DNA from: Sipunculus nudus
Taxonomy: Eukaryota > Annelida > Sipuncula > Golfingiida > Sipunculidae
Assembly (NCBI GenBank): GCA_026874595.1
Contig: CM049312.1
Coordinates: forward strand, 75,182,429-75,246,428
Direction: 5' to 3'
Length of the DNA: 64,000 bases
The stretch's first letter is position 1; each line of letters starts with the position of its first letter. Positions 62,101 through 64,000 of this stretch are shown piece by piece. The notes under the pieces are model-generated. The model ran no database searches, had not been told where the DNA came from, and was given only the letters and a program-made list of their open reading frames with translations. Both the position numbers and the translations under genes were made by a program.

Positions 62101-63047
62101 TAAAATTTGGTGATGTTAGCTCCTGCTCTTTTTATATAAAATCGGTTAAGGGCGACAGCCAATGCTACGCCATCACATAAGCTCACAGATTTGCTTATGA
62201 GGAATACAGCAGTACACAATAAGACCAATTATCTTGATTGGATTAGTATATTCCCTGATTGATGATTTTGTGTCTAGGATAAAAAGGATCATTTGATAAA
62301 GGCCAAACTTTACTTGGACAATACTTTCTCAGGAAATATACCATTCCAGCCCAATTAGTATTTGGAACATGAGTTTTAGATATATATTATTAAATTTTCA
62401 TTTACTCATATGAATTAGTTCTCCATGTCTTTTAAATTAAATAAAATTTCCAATTAAAGAGCATAACAACACTTCAGTATTCAAGGGGGGCCAAGAGAAA
62501 AGCAGTGTTGGCCTTCTAAATGGAAAATAAATGAGGGCTCCCACTAGGATTTTGAAAAGAATATACCAGATAGGAATTCTAAAGGACTTGACACAAAAAA
62601 TATAGGAGTATATGGGAGTTTTCAGCCACAAATATTGGAGTTTTAACTGCACAATGTGAGAGAGAGACAGAGAGAGACAGACAGACAGACAGAGAGAGTA
62701 AAGAGAGAGAGAGAGTCAAAGAGAGACACAGGTAAAGAATGAGAGATATATATAGTTTTATATACATTCGGAAAATAAAACCTACCATGTGATTTTAAAG
62801 TGTTCATCTTTTCACCCACACGGTATGCTCAAACTATTATTGAGAAAAGCCATGGCGTATTTTATTACATCTTTTGAAGTTTTTGTATAATTTCATAATT
62901 ACATCTATTAATGGTGATATACTCCTACCTCTTGTATTAGTTCATCATTGTCTATCTTTATATCAATATTGATAGGCATATGAGGAAACTTTTCAAAAAC
63001 ATCTCGCAGCAAAGCTATCTGACGATCACGGCCCTCAGTTTCCCATT
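52992..63047 (-). CDS. GDPD1: GDPD1/GDPD3-like glycerophosphodiester phosphodiesterase (lysophospholipase D type), 3' part
   Basis: Five exons on the - strand (63047-62929, 61323-61234, 54100-53967, 53480-53366, 53120-52992) join in one frame to 194 residues plus TGA, with consistent GT-AG introns and phases. The product matches the C-terminal two-thirds of animal GDPD1/GDPD3: FPHMPINIDIK (core strand of the GP-PDE barrel), ITVWGNRSS, a hydrophobic segment LVLLFYSGLLPFVPI as in the family's membrane segment, and the diagnostic end LWVLNDEDEFERAFKIGATG followed by VMTDFPSKL. The family hydrolyses lysophospholipids and N-acyl lysophospholipids to lysophosphatidic acid type products in ER or other internal membranes, as known for mammalian GDPD1. 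The N-terminal part with the catalytic His and first metal ligands lies beyond 63047. GDPD1 versus GDPD3 orthology is not settled. Confidence 0.93.
53366..53480 (-). CDS. GDPD1: GDPD exon (LLMSKCMFEHLEKRGIQ)
   Basis: Starts with one base completing a Thr codon, donor GTAAGT, ends phase 0. Encodes a helix ending FEHLEKRGIQ, matching the step before the last barrel strand. Confidence 0.92.
53967..54100 (-). CDS. GDPD1: GDPD exon (hydrophobic segment)
   Basis: Donor GTAAGT, ends in phase 2. Encodes NPNIHLLVSIRRCIKLVLLF and YSGLLPFVPIEENFYEIIMP, with the family's membrane-associated hydrophobic stretch and the following FFEIPMPS-like motif. Confidence 0.92.
54853..55202 (+). mobile_element. PIF/Harbinger-like MITE, copy 2 (350 bp)
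   Basis: Left end GGCAAAACAATAAAATAAGG then TTTGGTTCTCAGG, right end its inverse (CCTGAGAACCACACCTTTTA to GGCC). Flanked by TAA on both sides (54850-54852, 55203-55205). Shares TTTCAGAAATCA.TG.GGGC and the AAAAGCATGATGATAACAG-type interior with 12518-12810, inverted. Confidence 0.77.
55420..55790. repeat. Dispersed repeat with two ~141-bp units
   Basis: CTGACCTCATCAAATATGCA near 55443 and CTGACCTAATTAAATATGCA near 55584, each followed by TG.ATTTTGC. Followed by a GTTAACAGACAGACAGATGG tract, as in the segments ending at 33670 and 58895. It looks like a degraded member of the same general repeat class. Confidence 0.55.
56870..57032. mobile_element. pogo/Tigger-like MITE (~163 bp)
   Basis: Left CAGTAAAACCTCACC, right (inverse) CAGGGAAACCTCAAA followed by TA. 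The interior TTTAGCGGCCACCTCATTAT is also typical of CAGTRAAACCTC-ended pogo-type MITEs. No coding capacity. Confidence 0.65.
57440..57600 (-). mobile_element. tRNA-derived SINE-like unit
   Basis: On the - strand GTGGTCTAGTGGAAGAGC (A box/D arm) is followed by a 5-bp-stem-like AGGACTCAAAGCC region and GAGTTCAAATCTAACC (B-box-like), then a non-tRNA body to about 57440. The promoter boxes are better preserved than the cloverleaf, as expected of a SINE rather than a tRNA gene. Confidence 0.65.
57817..59706 (-). mobile_element. Helentron-like (HINE) element, copy 3, truncated at its 5' tip
   Basis: Reverse orientation. The 3' end CTAG at 57817 is preceded by a decayed hairpin (GTGTCATTCCAACAC) and GGCGGGGGCATTCG. 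Monomers as in copies 1 and 2. The nested segment 58213-58895 is shared with copy 2. At the other end the hairpin half CGGCCACTTTGTGGCC is present, but the outermost arm is missing and the sequence breaks into AGTATTAC. Confidence 0.8.
58213..58895. repeat. ~680-bp segment nested in the Helentron-like array (copy B)
   Basis: Colinear with 33003-33670, from GAATATTAGCAAAAGCTGAT to the GACGGACGG tract and ACAATAGCCCATCAGCCTAT tail. Contains GGTGGTGCCACC at 58527-58538. Confidence 0.75.
60086..60225 (+). mobile_element. Partial copy of the AAGG-ended MITE family
   Basis: AAAGTTCTTATAACCCCTGT..GAAGGCTGAATGAGCTTGTT followed by TTGACAAACAGAAAAACCACGTGAC corresponds to the middle of 38034-38500. 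Both ends are missing. Confidence 0.55.
61234..61323 (-). CDS. GDPD1: GDPD exon (30 codons, TVWGN motif)
   Basis: Phase 0 at both ends, donor GTTAGT. Encodes VSKLVMEYNRTDITVWGNRS and SVVAAKCKNK. TVWGN matches GDPD1/GDPD3. Confidence 0.9.
61324..62928 (-). other. GDPD intron (1.6 kb)
   Basis: AT-rich. A GAGA/GACA simple tract (AGAGAGACAGACAGACAGAC, about 62657-62730) is the only repeat seen. Confidence 0.6.
62657..62730. repeat. GAGA/GACA simple repeat
   Basis: Runs of GAGAGA and GACAGACAGACAG on the + strand. GAGA tracts can be chromatin factor sites, but there is no evidence for that here. Confidence 0.9.
62929..63047 (-). CDS. GDPD1: GDPD exon (PINIDIK core strand)
   Basis: Acceptor ATTTTGTTTTACAG equivalent and donor GTAGGA on the - strand. 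Enters needing one base from an upstream exon; ends phase 0. Encodes WETEGRDRQIALLRDVFEKF then PHMPINIDIKIDNDELIQE, matching the mid-domain of GDPD1. Confidence 0.9.
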
Positions 63048-64000
63048 CTGTAAAACAAAACAATATGTTCAACATTCAATTCACAAATTATGCTTTTATA
63101 TCAAATGAATCTTCAATGTAATTTCAATAATGTTACAACTATTTCTGCTATTTCTGCCATAACTGCAGTAATGTTCTGTCTTGTGCATTTGCTTGCATTA
63201 TCTATATATATCATGTTTGGACAGTTCACATTTTTATCAAGAGTTGGTTTGCATGTATAAAAAGAAGTAAAGTTACAATTCCTTTTGCGTGGTTGCAGTA
63301 AGGTTGCAGTTGCTAATAGAGATTTTATGAAGGACTGATTCCTTTGATGCAGTTGAGGTACATATCCAACTTCTCATCCAACAAAATTTTTGTCAGATCA
63401 TGTAACGACAAATCCTACAAAATATTTTAAATGATGGAGTCAGACGAGACATCCTGCTGAATTGTATATGTTACATTGTTTTTATCAGCATATGCCACGA
63501 GGAAAAATAGTCTTTGCCTGAAAACAGCAATTTTAATCATTGTAAATATGTGAGACATTTGCCTGTCATTCACTGGTGAGTGATCTGCCCAATACCTGTT
63601 TCTGTTTTGATTCAAGCAGCTGGTTCCTTTTACCCAACTTTTCACAATGCAGGGATACATACATATATAATATGTATCACATAGATATCATATATAAATA
63701 TTACATACATCATATTTACAAATTATGTATATTATACATATGCAAATATACATTTTATCTGCAACAGAGACTGCATAAAAGGAACCGTCCTTGCTGCAAC
63801 CACAATCTACAACTGCAGCCGCATATATTAAAGGACTAGAAGCTTACTACTTTAATGACTATAAATATTTCTAGAGCTATTTTTGTGAAACTTCATTATT
63901 CCTCTTAGACTAAATTATATAATTATATATATAATTATATCATCTGCTTCCTTAACCATAATTAATTGACCTGGTCTGATACAGGAAAATCTGTCGCATA
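63048..64000 (-). other. GDPD upstream intron, no exon recognised
   Basis: The next upstream exon (which should supply the base completing the codon before Trp-Glu-Thr-Glu) was not identified in these 950 bases. Sequence is AT-rich with ATATAT-rich stretches at 63660-63750 and near 63915-63940. Confidence 0.5.

Noticed and set aside
1-64000. CRISPR arrays, bacterial operons, viral genes
   Set aside because: None seen. The regular repeats have no unique spacers of constant length, and all genes have spliceosomal introns.

Overview
The window is animal nuclear DNA. It is AT-rich and intron-rich, with GT-AG introns in two multi-exon genes, abundant simple repeats and dense small transposon remnants. 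Gene density, 3 to 7 kb introns and the repeat types (arrays of roughly 180-bp units bounded by GC-rich hairpins, GGAC/GTCC-type simple repeats, tRNA-like elements) suggest a mollusc, most likely a bivalve. That placement is an inference from repeat style and was not tested by a search. Nothing prokaryotic or viral was seen.

Layout: (1) 1854-29643, + strand: the 3' part of a gene, assembled here from nine exons whose phases all agree (1125 nt, 374 residues plus stop). It encodes acidic repeats, a long Pro/Lys/Glu-rich disordered stretch and a C-terminal helical domain that looks like a degenerate EF-hand pair. The first two visible exons are a tandem exon duplication. Exons 5' of 1854 lie outside the window or were not found. 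(2) 29644-52991: about 23 kb without a recognised gene. It holds inverted-repeat elements, a Helentron-like element with a 720-bp higher-order repeat flanked by 220-bp inverted arms, a CpG-rich island of unknown nature, and a block (about 38.8-44.2 kb) of diverged tandem repeats. (3) 52992-63047, - strand: five 3' exons (194 residues plus stop) of a GDPD1/GDPD3-type glycerophosphodiester phosphodiesterase (lysophospholipase D family). Its upstream exons lie beyond 63047. The two genes are convergent.

The most striking content is repetitive. Three copies of one Helentron-like non-autonomous family (4812-6891, 32610-35364, 57817-59706) share a 5' hairpin, an asymmetric terminal inverted repeat, a 3' hairpin ending in CTAG, and a core of ~180-bp tandem monomers. 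Other supported elements are a PIF/Harbinger-like MITE pair with TWA target duplications, a CACTGCAG-ended MITE pair, an AAGG-ended MITE pair, two pogo-like MITEs, and tRNA-derived SINE-like units including a head-to-head pair around a 19-bp inverted repeat. A near-palindrome of form GGTGGYRCCACC recurs in several otherwise different repeat families.

The two genes show no obvious functional link. One is a predicted membrane lipid enzyme; the other is a protein of unknown role.
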